DNA from: CAVVEC01 sp963747105
Lineage (GTDB): Bacteria; Acidobacteriota; Terriglobia; Terriglobales; Acidobacteriaceae
Assembly (NCBI GenBank): GCA_963747105.1
Contig: CAVVEC010000016.1
Span: forward strand, 1-64,000
Reading direction: 5' to 3'
Length of the DNA stretch: 64,000 bases
Shown piece after piece: positions 1 through 9,147 of this stretch. Position 1 is the first letter of the stretch; each line of letters opens with the position of its first letter. A program made the position numbers and the translations under genes. Below the pieces are notes generated by a model, which saw nothing but the letters and a program-made list of their open reading frames with translations, did not search any database and was not told the DNA's origin.

Positions 1-2463
1 TTCGAGCAGAATCGGCTGGTACCCAATCGGCACGGTCGCACCCTTGGCGGGAACCACTTGGCCATAGACAGTCGCGTACTGGATAAACTTTGGACTGAAC
101 GTGTATTCGCTGTGAGTACAGACCCCATTGCTGCAGTTCTGCGATGTGTCCCACACCGCTTGCGCATGATACCCCTTCGGCCCACTCAAGTTACATGTCC
201 AGACCGACCCTTTTGCCGTACAGGACTTGGCAGCAAGAGTGTTGCCTACCAGCCAGTTGTATGTCGTCTGAAAAGCGCAGCCCGCTTTTAGTAAGGTTCC
301 GGGGGAACTGTTGCCGTAGGCTTTGAAGCTCCCAACCGCCGCCCATGCCGGCGTGCTGCCCGCCGGAGATGTTACGGCGGACTGGAAGGTGCCGTCCCCA
401 TTTCCAAGTAGAACACTGACATTGCCGCTGTTCTCATTGGCGGTAACCAAGTCAATGATGCCGTTCCCTGTGAAATCCGCTGCCTTGATCGAAAATGGCC
501 GGCTTCCGACCTTGTAAGACACGTATGAATTGAAAGTGCCATCGCCCGCGCCGATCAGCACGCTCACGTCGTTATTGCCCGCGCAGGCTACCGCGAGATC
601 CTCGGGCTGACTGTAACCCTTGAAATGACCCACGGCTACTGAGGTTGGCGCTTTGTCGGTGGCGTAGGTCGAGGCAGCCTGGAAGGTACCGTCCCCGTTG
701 CCCGGCAACACACTGACCGTGTTGTCGAGCTTATTGGCAACCACCAGATCCAGATTTCCGTCGCCGTTAAAATCTCCCACCGCCACAGAAACAGGACTCT
801 TGCCCACGCTGTAGTCTGCGGCTGACTGGAACGTGCCATCCCCGTTGCCTAACAAAATGCTAACAGTGCCGACGTGCTTACAGGACGGGTCGCTTCCGCA
901 GGAGTTCACAACCGCAAGATCCAGCGTGCCGTTATGATCAAAGTCTCCCACCGCCACCGATGCGGGGCCGTACCCGGTGGCATAGGTGGTGGCTGTCTGA
1001 AAGGTTCCATCGCCGTTGCCCAAAAGCACGCTCACCGTATTGTCAGCGCCATTTGTGACCACAAGATCCGGCGCGTAATCGCCATTGAAGTCACCTGCTG
1101 CGATGGAAGTAGGATTGTTGCCCACGGAATAAGGTACGGCGTTCTGGAATGTGCCATCGCCGTTCCCCAACAATACGCTCACAGTGCCGTCGCCTGCATT
1201 AGTCACCGCCAGGTCTGCCAGGGCATAGCACGCAAGTTTCGGATTGCTGCAGAAAATTCCCACCGCCGTCGAACTGGGATCGCTGCCAACGGTATAGGGC
1301 ACGGGGGTCAAGAACTTCCCATTGCCGAAGCCCAACAGAACATTCGCGGTGTCGGTGCCGCCGGATCCGTTGGCCACCACTGAATCCGCTGGCGACCAAA
1401 GCGTGCCGTCAAAAGAACCGTTGTCCCACTCGTACCAATAGAACCGTTGCACATTCTCCTTGCGATGCAGGAGATAAGAACGGGAAACAAAGCCAGCCTG
1501 TTCATCGGGGTCCTTCAAGCCAGTAAGTTGCGCAATTCCCCAACTGGATTCGGTATCGAACAAAGGCTTCTTCGCCTGCTTATATTGTTTAAGGACCTTA
1601 CGATAGATCTTCAAGTCGGGAATCAAATCCTCAGGAACAGGGGCATTGCCGTCCTTTTGCACATAGCCGTGAAATACCAGGGCGTCCGCATACTTCCCGC
1701 CACCTGCTGCCAGGTAGGAGCGCAGCCAGACATTGTCATTGGGCACATTGATCCTGGTCGAAGGACTCACGATCACCGCTGTGCGGTCAATGGATCGAAT
1801 GATCCTTCGTGCGTCCTTGGCCATGCGAACCATTTGCGCGACCGTCCCTTTCCAGCGCCCCGCTCCGACCTTCCCGTTCTGTCCGGGATTGGAAGCCTCG
1901 TCCCAGATCTCCCAGTAGTGAACCTTGCCTGCCGCGTGGGAAGCTATGGCGGTAACGAAGTCTTTCCAGTGCTGGTCGGTACCGCTTCCGTCCGCGTTTA
2001 GGTCATTTGGTGGATCGCACGCACCGCCGTCGGGAGGATAGTCCGCGCAATCCTCGTCATTGGGATCTGACGAAGCCCAGCTCGGTACGTCGCCGAATGT
2101 GTATAGAACATCAATCTTGCCCCCGCCGTGTTGTTGCAGCAAAGCCATCCACGCGTCAAAAATCGTCCAGTCGTAAACCCCCTGGGACGGATTCAGCACA
2201 TACCAAGGCACTCCGCTATCCCAAAGGCGAATTCCCCCAAACTGGACCGCTGGCCAGGGCTCACGCCCTCCGGTCATTCCACCAGTCATGGAAAGGCCCA
2301 CAAATGTGGAAGGAATCTTGCCTGCTGATTGTTTCCTTGAACCATGATTCTCGCCTGTTACGCTGGCTGAGGCGGAGGGTTCCCGCACAGCGCCAGAAAG
2401 CGGCACGAACATCAATGCCGACACAAGAGTCAACGTAAAGACGTAGGCAATAAGATTCTTCAT
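1..2463 (-). CDS. Secreted glycoside-hydrolase-like protein with FG-GAP/VCBS repeats (3' end outside window)
   Basis: The frame is open from the ATG at 2463 to the window edge (about 821 codons, no stop), so the C-terminus is missing. It starts with a signal peptide (MKNLIAYVFTLTLVSALMF). Residues about 50-330 resemble a TIM-barrel glycosidase of the GH39/GH5 type: a WEIWDEASN motif near residue 185 would carry the acid/base Glu, and FDTESSWG near residue 305 the nucleophile Glu. From about residue 350 to 720 there are six or seven FG-GAP/VCBS repeats with the core GNGDGTFQ followed by VAVGDFNGDG, a calcium-binding beta-propeller blade signature. It is probably exported and acts on, or adheres to, polysaccharide. 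The family assignment of the catalytic domain is inferred from motifs only. An alternative is a non-catalytic barrel. Confidence 0.75.
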   Translation of the reverse strand, partial: MKNLIAYVFTLTLVSALMFVPLSGAVREPSASASVTGENHGSRKQSAGKIPSTFVGLSMTGGMTGGREPWPAVQFGGIRLWDSGVPWYVLNPSQGVYDWTIFDAWMALLQQHGGGKIDVLYTFGDVPSWASSDPNDEDCADYPPDGGACDPPNDLNADGSGTDQHWKDFVTAIASHAAGKVHYWEIWDEASNPGQNGKVGAGRWKGTVAQMVRMAKDARRIIRSIDRTAVIVSPSTRINVPNDNVWLRSYLAAGGGKYADALVFHGYVQKDGNAPVPEDLIPDLKIYRKVLKQYKQAKKPLFDTESSWGIAQLTGLKDPDEQAGFVSRSYLLHRKENVQRFYWYEWDNGSFDGTLWSPADSVVANGSGGTDTANVLLGFGNGKFLTPVPYTVGSDPSSTAVGIFCSNPKLACYALADLAVTNAGDGTVSVLLGNGDGTFQNAVPYSVGNNPTSIAAGDFNGDYAPDLVVTNGADNTVSVLLGNGDGTFQTATTYATGYGPASVAVGDFDHNGTLDLAVVNSCGSDPSCKHVGTVSILLGNGDGTFQSAADYSVGKSPVSVAVGDFNGDGNLDLVVANKLDNTVSVLPGNGDGTFQAASTYATDKAPTSVAVGHFKGYSQPEDLAVACAGNNDVSVLIGAGDGTFNSYVSYKVGSRPFSIKAADFTGNGIIDLVTANENSGNVSVLLGNGDGTFQSAVTSPAGSTPAWAAVGSFKAYGNSSPGTLLKAGCAFQTTYNWLVGNTLAAKSCTAKGSVWTCNLSGPKGYHAQAVWDTSQNCSNGVCTHSEYTFSPKFIQYATVYGQVVPAKGATVPIGYQPILLE

Positions 2464-2678
2464 GGCAGTCCTCGCTCGGGAATAGGACGCGCAGGGCAAA
2501 AGTCAGAGTTGAAGGACCGAGACCCTCCTTGAACCCGGCGCCATGAGGGGAGCGCAACTCGAGTCAAACCCAGGGCTAAGTGTCCCGCGTTGCGTCCCAC
2601 CTGTCAATGTGAAGGATTTTGCAGGGTGTGGCTAGGTTTTAGCCTGTGCCGTCATGCGCAGGGAAGGGGGCGCTATGT

Positions 2679-3185
2679 TCAACGCGGATTTGGCTTTCCG
2701 CCGTCAGCATCCAGATCGAGCGCCGGCTTCACTTGCCCGCGATGGCAGGTCGTGCAATTGATCAGGGGATTTCGGTCCTTGAGGCCGTTGATGTTTCTCA
2801 GGAGATCAAAGACGATGGTGTGAGCCATCGTTGACATGTCTCGGGCGATCTGCTTGGCGGGTTTGTCGTCCTTCTCCCATTGGTCCGGAACGTGGCAGTG
2901 GGCGCAACTCACGCCCAGAGCCCGGCTATAACCCAGTTGCATAATCTTCAAAACTCTTCCCGCCGGGACCCCGGTCAGGATTTTGATGTTCTTGAACACG
3001 GCTTCTGCCGATTGGTCCTCCTTGCCGGCAATCTGCTTCGAGGCTCTTTCAACCTGATCATCATTGAACCGCTTGATCGCTTCTGGAGTGGATGGTTCGT
3101 CAGGAGGAGGGGAAGGTTTTTCCTGGCCGTCCGCAATTCCAACGGCAAGCAGCGCGGCCAAGGATGCGGCCAGCAAGATCTTCAT
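2679..3185 (-). CDS. Exported dihaem c-type cytochrome (photosynthetic reaction-centre cytochrome-like)
   Basis: This is a 168-aa protein with an N-terminal signal peptide (MKILLAASLAALLAVGIADG) and two CXXCH haem-attachment motifs, CAHCH at 94-98 and CTTCH at 144-148. Each is preceded by a helix with Met residues (M82; M117/M120) in the position used for the sixth ligand in the reaction-centre cytochrome subunit family (CytoC_RC). The family member in phototrophs has four haems and is about twice this length. Short two-haem versions are frequent in non-phototrophic acidobacteria, where the partner is unknown. It probably works as a periplasmic electron carrier. There is no adjacent oxidase or reaction-centre gene in the window. 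The protein has a Pro-rich linker after the signal peptide. Confidence 0.85.
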   Translation of the reverse strand: MKILLAASLAALLAVGIADGQEKPSPPPDEPSTPEAIKRFNDDQVERASKQIAGKEDQSAEAVFKNIKILTGVPAGRVLKIMQLGYSRALGVSCAHCHVPDQWEKDDKPAKQIARDMSTMAHTIVFDLLRNINGLKDRNPLINCTTCHRGQVKPALDLDADGGKPNPR

Positions 3186-3313
3186 TTTTGCCTCATGGTT
3201 CTGTAATAATGGTGCACGTCCGCGAGTTTCACCACGGGGAATCCCAGCCTCAGGTATCCCGGCGTGTTGCTGCCCACAGCCACAATCCCGCCAAAAAATC
3301 CGAGTATGCTTTG

Positions 3314-3769
3314 CTAAAGACCCCGGTCCAACAACGGGCTGAGGGCATGACGGTAGCTTCGACTCGACGGTACCGTCGTCCCATTCCGTAACACCACCAC
3401 GAATTCGCCGCTATTACACGCTTGCAGTTCTTGAATCATGGTGAGATTCACGATAATGGAACGATGAATTCTCATAAACGAGCTGCAGTCTAACTTTTCC
3501 ATGACCGTGCCGATGGAGCGGCGCACACGATAGGATTTCTGATTGGCAAATACGCGCACGTAGTTTGCTTCCGCTTTTATGAGTAAGATCTCGTTCTTCC
3601 GAAGAAGAACGATTCGATTGCCACATCTGACGCTTAATATCTCGTCAAGATAAGAACCGGGTTTTCGCCCGGCTGCGCAGTCAAATCCTGCGCGACCCTC
3701 CGATCCGCTGGCAAATGCATGCTCGCTAGTTGGTTCATTCGTCTTCACCAAAGTCTTCTCTTCGCCCAT
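3314..3769 (-). CDS. LytTR-domain DNA-binding protein without receiver domain
   Basis: About 151 aa from the ATG at 3769 (MGEEKTLV). An ATG at 3817 is also in frame but would overlap the end of the upstream propeller gene, so I prefer the inner start. The C-terminal 100 residues are a LytTR domain with the hallmark segments IEAEANYVRV-like (here IKAEANYVRVFA), SFMRIHRSIIVNL and a final strand ending VPSSRSYRHAL. The N-terminal about 50 residues are low complexity, with no receiver or membrane segment, so its activity is not set by a recognisable phosphorylation domain here. LytTR proteins bind direct-repeat DNA sites and regulate transcription. It is one of three LytTR genes within 10 kb. Confidence 0.85.
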   Translation of the reverse strand: MGEEKTLVKTNEPTSEHAFASGSEGRAGFDCAAGRKPGSYLDEILSVRCGNRIVLLRKNEILLIKAEANYVRVFANQKSYRVRRSIGTVMEKLDCSSFMRIHRSIIVNLTMIQELQACNSGEFVVVLRNGTTVPSSRSYRHALSPLLDRGL

Positions 3770-3780
3770 TTTGCGATGCT

Positions 3781-5007
3781 CTAGAACGGCCGTTGGGGAA
3801 ACGCGTTCAACCAGCACAGGTTCAGGCTCTTCGAATCAGACACGGGCGATTTCTTTGCTTCGGCCAAAGAGCACTTCCCGCCTTTCACGTTCACATCAAC
3901 CATGCCGATGGAGGACGGGCCCGAACCGCGAGCGTCTTCCGCCACCCAGAGCACCGATCCGCTGCCGGAGGTTTTTTCCAGCGCTATGGCGCTTGAGTAA
4001 GCCCATTTACTCTGGTAGCCGCGCAAAGCCTTCGAGATACACCCGAAAGCAAGCGTGCCCGCATTCTTGTCGAACTGAGCGGCAGTAACCTGACCTGACA
4101 AATTGTCGCTGATGTACAGCAAACTCTCGTCCGGGCTTAACCAGACGTTATTCGCGGCGAGACCTTTGCCCAGGCTCCCATCCGCCCCGCCGTGTGTGAC
4201 GGTGGGCGCCAGCTTGCCGGAGGAGATATCGGAGACTTCCACCTCGCTAAACCCGCCCGAGGCATCGCCGAAAATTGCGTAGTGGCCATCCTTGCTGATG
4301 TCAACACCATCGGGAAATACGTTGTCATTACTGTATCCCGTGGAAAGCTGTAGGTCGTTATTGGAAACCGGCGCGCCGCCTGCGAGGTTGAACGATTCGA
4401 TAGAACCATCTCCGTAGGCGACAACCATAATGCCATTCTTCAGCGGGTCCGCTTGCCGTGAGGCCATGCCGTGGGGAAAGCCGCCGTTCAGTCCCGCCGC
4501 AGCAACGTCGCTCACGAAAGCTAGCGTGCAGCCCGAATTAATTGTGAACGTGGCGATGGTGGATGAGCCTGAAAAGGCTGCATACAAATACTTGCCATTC
4601 GGGTTCGCGGCCAGACCCATGCCTCCCGAGCCGTCAATGTCGGTGCTCGACCCCTTGTAGTTGCCTACGACTTTCTGCGTCTTAAGAATGATGGCGGCGA
4701 TATCGCTGCTTCCACCGTCGGCAGAGAAGATGCATTCATCGTTTCCTTTTTTGACCAGGACCTGACGCACAATTCCGAAATATCCGCCGCCCAGACCGGT
4801 GCCGCCGGTCTTGACGGTCTTAACGCGGGTCAGCTTGGGAGCTGAAGTGGTACCGCTCGCCTGGTAGAACGTCACCGTGTTGGAACCGTTGACGTCGTCA
4901 TTTGTCACGACATAATGCTTTGCGGACGCAAACAAGCTGCCAGAGCAAAGCCCACAAATAACAGCCGTGAAACCGATCATTGCCAGCACTTTGAACCTGC
5001 TTTTCAT
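3781..5007 (-). CDS. Secreted YVTN/lactonase-like beta-propeller protein
   Basis: I take the start at the ATG at 5007, which follows an AGGGGAG ribosome site and opens directly into a signal peptide (MKSRFKVLAMIGFTAVICG). The frame stays open upstream to 5268 without coding character. The 408-aa product has repeating strand motifs such as NPNGKYLYAAFSG, SKDGHYAIFGDASGG and SPDESLLYISDNLSG, typical of seven-bladed YVTN/lactonase-type propellers. Such exported proteins are common in acidobacteria and rarely have known substrates. It may be a surface or periplasmic binding protein. No catalytic residues of 6-phosphogluconolactonase were verified. It ends just upstream of the LytTR gene on the same strand. 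Confidence 0.75.
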   Translation of the reverse strand: MKSRFKVLAMIGFTAVICGLCSGSLFASAKHYVVTNDDVNGSNTVTFYQASGTTSAPKLTRVKTVKTGGTGLGGGYFGIVRQVLVKKGNDECIFSADGGSSDIAAIILKTQKVVGNYKGSSTDIDGSGGMGLAANPNGKYLYAAFSGSSTIATFTINSGCTLAFVSDVAAAGLNGGFPHGMASRQADPLKNGIMVVAYGDGSIESFNLAGGAPVSNNDLQLSTGYSNDNVFPDGVDISKDGHYAIFGDASGGFSEVEVSDISSGKLAPTVTHGGADGSLGKGLAANNVWLSPDESLLYISDNLSGQVTAAQFDKNAGTLAFGCISKALRGYQSKWAYSSAIALEKTSGSGSVLWVAEDARGSGPSSIGMVDVNVKGGKCSLAEAKKSPVSDSKSLNLCWLNAFPQRPF

Positions 5008-5451
5008 TTTTCGCTCCCCTTCTGAACCGCCATTGTTGACGCACCGCTTACCTGCATCCTCTAAGAACCCTAGGATTGGATCGCAGCGGCACAGTCGCAT
5101 GCTGTGTTTAACGTGCTGGACGGAAAACCGCAACAGATCTGGGGCCAGGCTGAGGATGGCTGGGGCAGGAAGGAGGCGGTGAGGGCCAGAGGGCAACAGG
5201 TGATCGGCTATGATCGGGGGCCCCAGCAAACACAGCACATCGTCCTTGCCCGCCGGCAAAAGATCCATTGAAGGGGAGAGGAGATTCAGATTCGCAAGTG
5301 TGGCCAGTTAGTCTTAGATGTCTCCGGAACTCGTCCTTGGTTAGTCCTCAAACTTTCTTCCATCCCGTGCCTCGCGGTATGCATTGTCAACCATGCGATC
5401 GACATACCTTTGAAACTTTGCCATTCAAATCTTGGTCATCATGCGTGAACT

Positions 5452-6454
5452 TCACCTGAGAGGCTCTACGTTGACCGTCTTCTGGATCTCCTCCACGGTC
5501 ACCATGCCTCGCTGTACCGCCTGACCTACCTGGCCGACCATCGTCTCAAGTAGTTCTGCTTCAAGGTTAAGGAAATTCTTGTCGCGCCAAGCCGGGCCGT
5601 GGCCCGGAATGATCACGTCTGCATCGAACTGGGCGAGCGTCCTCAGACTCTGCGCGTGTTGGCTTAGCGGAGGAGTGAAGTAGGGGATGGGATAGGAAAG
5701 TCACGTCTCCGGTCACCAGGATTTTTTCCTTGGGAAGATAAAGGACGGTGGTGCCTCCGCATCCCCGACCATGCTCATGAAACGAAACTCGCGCCCGCCA
5801 TGGTGAAGCGTGAGCTTGTCAGCTGTACGTGAGTGTCGGGTAAATGCGTTTCACTTTCAGTGCTTCGGCGGCAAACTCTTGCTCCAGGCGCAAGTCGTCT
5901 TCATCTTTGCGGAGTTGGTCGGTGGTCAGGACCGTTCCGTCCGACGCCTTGCCGGCGCTCCTTTCTTTCTCAAAATCAGCTTGATCCTGGCGGAGGTTTT
6001 CCGTGAACATCGGGCGGCCATGCGTTTGCGATGTTCAGCATGAATTGTAGCGTTTCCTCGGTCGCGATGATCTCGAGGTTCGGGAAATTCCTCGAGCATA
6101 AACATCGTTTCCGGACCAGTGATCCGGGTGCCAATGCGAATTCACAACGTAACGCACTGGTTTATCGGTGATCCTGCGAATCTCCGCAAGGACAGTGCGC
6201 GCGGTAGAAGGCCGGGTAAAAGTATCGAACACCAGGACGTCATTTTCGTTCACAATCACGACGGAGTTGCCGTTGGGCACGTATCCGTCTGGGGCGGTAA
6301 TAAACTGGTAGATGCCGTCGGCGATCTGAACTTTCTGAACCGCAACTCCCGCTTGTGCGGCGCCGGGGACAACATAAACAAACCCCAGACATGAGGTGAG
6401 CAGCCCAATCATCATTCTGGAGACAATCAAAGTCCTCATAGTCCTCCGCAACAC
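5452..6454 (-). pseudogene. Metallo-beta-lactamase-fold hydrolase, broken by several frameshifts
   Basis: The first segment (6454 down to about 6090) encodes a signal peptide and the MBL core, with NSHWHPDHWSGND carrying the HxHxDH zinc motif. The frame then changes near 6085 (EEFPNLEIIATEE continues in another frame), again near 6015 (the MFTENLRQDQADFEKE segment), and again near 5820 and 5710. The remaining reading frames encode GGREFRFMSMVGDAEAP, a GDVTFPIPYFTPP segment and a final zinc-ligand region IIPGHGPAW, ending at the stop at 5452. Pieced together they give an exported MBL-fold enzyme of about 330 aa. Four or more shifts make it either a decaying gene or a poorly sequenced one. Substrate unknown. 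Confidence 0.7.
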
Positions 6455-6501
6455 ATTTCCTTCCGAGTAGGCGGGAGCGTTCTGCGCTACCCAACCGTCA
6501 G

Positions 6502-6660
6502 GCGATGAAGCCGGCCACTACGTCCAGACGCTGGACGCAAAGCTTTACTATGTGCGCTACGGCGAAGGCGGGTACCCTGTGGTGTTCTGCATGGGGGCGA
6601 GTACCGATACAGTCGCATCGCACCTCTGTGCGCCAACCATTTGGTGGTGACGCTCCGGAC
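6502..6660 (+). pseudogene. Fragment resembling the N-terminus of an alpha/beta hydrolase
   Basis: In one plus-strand frame the stretch reads AGHYVQTLDAKLYYVRYGEG followed by YPVVF. In the next frame it continues LHGGEYRYSR. This matches the usual opening of alpha/beta hydrolases (GHYV...KLYY..YGxG.PVVFLHGG). Nothing resembling the nucleophile elbow or the rest of the fold follows before the convergent regulator gene ends at 6713. It is read as a remnant. The resemblance is short, so confidence is low. Confidence 0.3.
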
Positions 6661-6712
6661 TAGCTATGCATCTATGTTGGACGGAGAAGGGGAAAAAGTC
6701 TCAACACTGGGG

Positions 6713-7479
6713 CTAAAGAAATTGGCCCAAAGGTCCGATCAACTTTTCCTTGTAATTGCGGCTTAGGGTCAACTCGGCGCCGTCCAGCAGTCTGACGAGG
6801 TAATCGCCGTGGAAGAGCGGTTGCAACTCCTTGATCCGGTCGAAGTTGACTACTGTTGAACGGTGGATACGCAGAAATCTCGAAGGATCCAGGCGGGCTT
6901 CAAGCGATTGCAAGGTGTCGCGGATCAAATGAGATTCATGGCCGACGTGAACTCGCACATAATTGTCCGCTGCTTCCAGCCAATCAATCTCTTCGACCTG
7001 CACAAAGAAAATCCGGCCCGCCGATCTGATGATGAGTCGTGTTAAGTGCTTTTGCCGGGTCTCCAGGTCCTCGAGCAATCCTGTCAACCGTTCGCTCCAT
7101 AGACCCTCCCGCGACTGCCGAATTTGGTTCTAGCGCGTTGCAAGGCGGCTTGGAAACGATCGCGGTCAAAAGACTTCAGCAGATAATCGAGTGCATGCAC
7201 TTCGAAGGCCTGCACCGCGTAGCGGTCGTAGGCCGTGACAAAGATGACCGCGGGCATCCGCTCGCCCGCGATTGCGCCGAGGACGGCGAAACCATCCATC
7301 TCCGGCATCTGCACATCCAGATAGACCAGATCGGGATGGGACTGTTCAATGGCGGTGATGGCTTGCTGTCCATCGGAGCACTCGCCCACGACTTCGATCT
7401 CGGGATCGTCCGAGAGCAGCGTACGGATTCGCTCCCGACCCAATGGTTCGTCGTCCACAATGAGCGTTCGGATTTTCAA
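6713..7479 (-). CDS. LytR/AlgR-type response regulator (receiver + LytTR), interrupted by one indel
   Basis: It starts at a TTG (7479) immediately after the proposed kinase stop. The receiver half has the acidic pair (IVDDEP), the phospho-acceptor Asp in YLDVQMPEMDG and a Lys in DYLLKS. The frame breaks near 7127: the receiver frame runs to a stop at 7084, while the neighbouring frame continues as QSREGLWSERLTGLLEDLE into a complete LytTR domain (VEEIDWLEAADNYVRVHVG, SRFLRIHRSTVVNFDRI). A one-base change restores one protein of about 255 aa, the normal family length. It pairs with the sensor kinase directly upstream and probably relays its signal to promoter binding. Confidence 0.85.
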
Positions 7480-8565
7480 CTAAGCCCTTTTTCTTGTTAG
7501 AGGCGCCAGACCGAGGCGGCATCAATCGCAGCGGGAAGGCTAGCTTCACCGTCAGGCCACCTCCCGCAACATTGCTGATTTCGAAGCGATGTTCGTTGCC
7601 GTAAAGTTTTTCCAGTCTCGCTCGCGTGCTGGGAATCCCGATCCCATTGCTTGAGGCTGCCGTAGGCCGGATACCAGGACCATCGTCTTTGACTTCGAGG
7701 ACAAGCATACCGTTATCACGAGCGGCGCGGATAATGACTGTACCTGGCGAGGAGCGCGTTGCAATCCCGTGACGAATGGCATTTTCCACCAGCGGCTGAA
7801 GGATCAGATATGGTGTGCTGGCATCGAGCGTGTCGGGCGCACATCGATCCGAACTGCGAGCCGGTCCGAAAATCGCGCCCGCTCGATTTCCAGGTAACGC
7901 TCCAGGAATTCCAGTTCCTGGGCGAGCGGGACTTCCTGGATACCTACATTCTCGAGCGTGAGCCGCAGCAAGTCGCTCAACCGCGCGGTCATGCGGTCGG
8001 CGGCGTCCGGGTCCTTGTGAATCAGAGTAGAGATGGAATTCAGCGTGTTGAACAAGAAATGAGGATGGAGTTGCATCCGCAATGTCTGGAGCTGGGCTTG
8101 CGCGAGTTGCGCACTCAGTTGTGCCGAACGAAGCTCGCCTTGCCGATAGCGCTGGTAGTACAGATATCCTTGAGTAGTTGCAACCAGAAGCCAGTAGGTC
8201 ACCAGGTTGCCTTGAAACACATAAATCAACAACATGCCCGCTGGCAGGCCCAGGACGTAATGACGGAAGAGGTTGTCCAGCCACCATTTGAGCAGCGCAA
8301 CGCCGACCCCCGCAATTAAATGCGTGGCCGCGCTTTTCACCCAGCGCTCGCCTTCGAGTGGAAACCGGCGCGCGAGCCAGATGATTCCTGGCGCCAGCAG
8401 GCCCCATAGATACCAACTGCCCAGGTTGAGCTTCAGAATAATCCCGGTGTGAGCCTGGCCTCCGGAGTAGCGATATGAGAGATATGTCTGGCTGGCGAAA
8501 AACAACGCTACGCCGGTCCATCCCGCAAAGACTAGCGTCCATCGAAGCCAACGCTGCCGCAACAT
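7480..8565 (-). CDS. LytS/YehU-type membrane histidine kinase, interrupted by indels
   Basis: The start is taken at the ATG at 8565 (MLRQRWLRWTLVF), behind a GAGAGGA ribosome site. Four or five hydrophobic segments occupy residues 10-150. They are followed by the His_kinase (PF06580) phospho-acceptor box LHPHFLFNTLNSISTL and then the ATPase part LVENAIRHG, DDGPGIRP and NGIGIPSTRARLEKL. Near 7840 the frame shifts (RIDV then APDTLDASTPYLILQP in the next frame); adding one G repairs it. A second shift in an A5 run near 7488 would bring in a TAG at 7480-7482, just before the regulator start; without it the frame overruns into the regulator to 7346. It forms a two-gene operon with the LytTR regulator. 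Confidence 0.82.
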
Positions 8566-9147
8566 GGGGTTGATCCTCTCAGTTTTGAGCGGTTCGGGAG
8601 AGCTTTGAAAAGCAGGCCCCGTCGCCCCTGTTCGTGCGAAACCCGATCGGGATGAGCGAGACGATTTGGCACTCGGTCCTGGCAATGTCGCTACGCTTAG
8701 GAACCCAAACAGCGAAATCCTACCGATTCAAGCAGCCGGTCTGCATTATCTACCAAAAGCCACAGGAATCAAGACCGGAGGCACGAGGACACCCCTGTCG
8801 GGGACAAAGCCACAATCTGGCGGAACCAATCCATCTGTACGTGGCCAAGCACCAATATGCTTTTCCGAATGTTGCTCGGTCGGTCCTGCCGCCATTTACA
8901 AAGCCTGTTTCGGATTAGTAGGTATACGATCCTCAGCGAGGATGTTCCAGTACCTGTTTTCCCGCCAAGCGTACCTATGGGGCCTGTGCCCCGCAGCAAG
9001 GAAGTTGCCTTGCTTGAGCCAAGTAAGAGATACGCGGCTCTCCGGATGATTGAACTTCGTCGAAACCAACAGTTGATTCGACTTTTCAGGTCAACTTTCG
9101 TTACTCGAACTGGGAGCCGCTGTTTCTCACTCAAGGAGGAAAGCCAA
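8566..9147. other. Divergent intergenic region between sensor kinase and TonB receptor
   Basis: About 580 bases with no convincing gene. A long open frame upstream of the receptor (from 8857) is in frame with it but has no coding character. It must hold promoters for both directions. A perfect 6-bp inverted repeat with a 3-base loop lies at 8929-8943 (ATCCTC/GAGGAT). The receptor's strong AAGGAGGAAAG ribosome site is at 9133-9143. Confidence 0.6.

Noticed and set aside
874..2001. Plus-strand open frames of 169 and 184 codons
   Set aside because: They are mirror frames of the FG-GAP repeats and barrel of the partial secreted protein on the minus strand.
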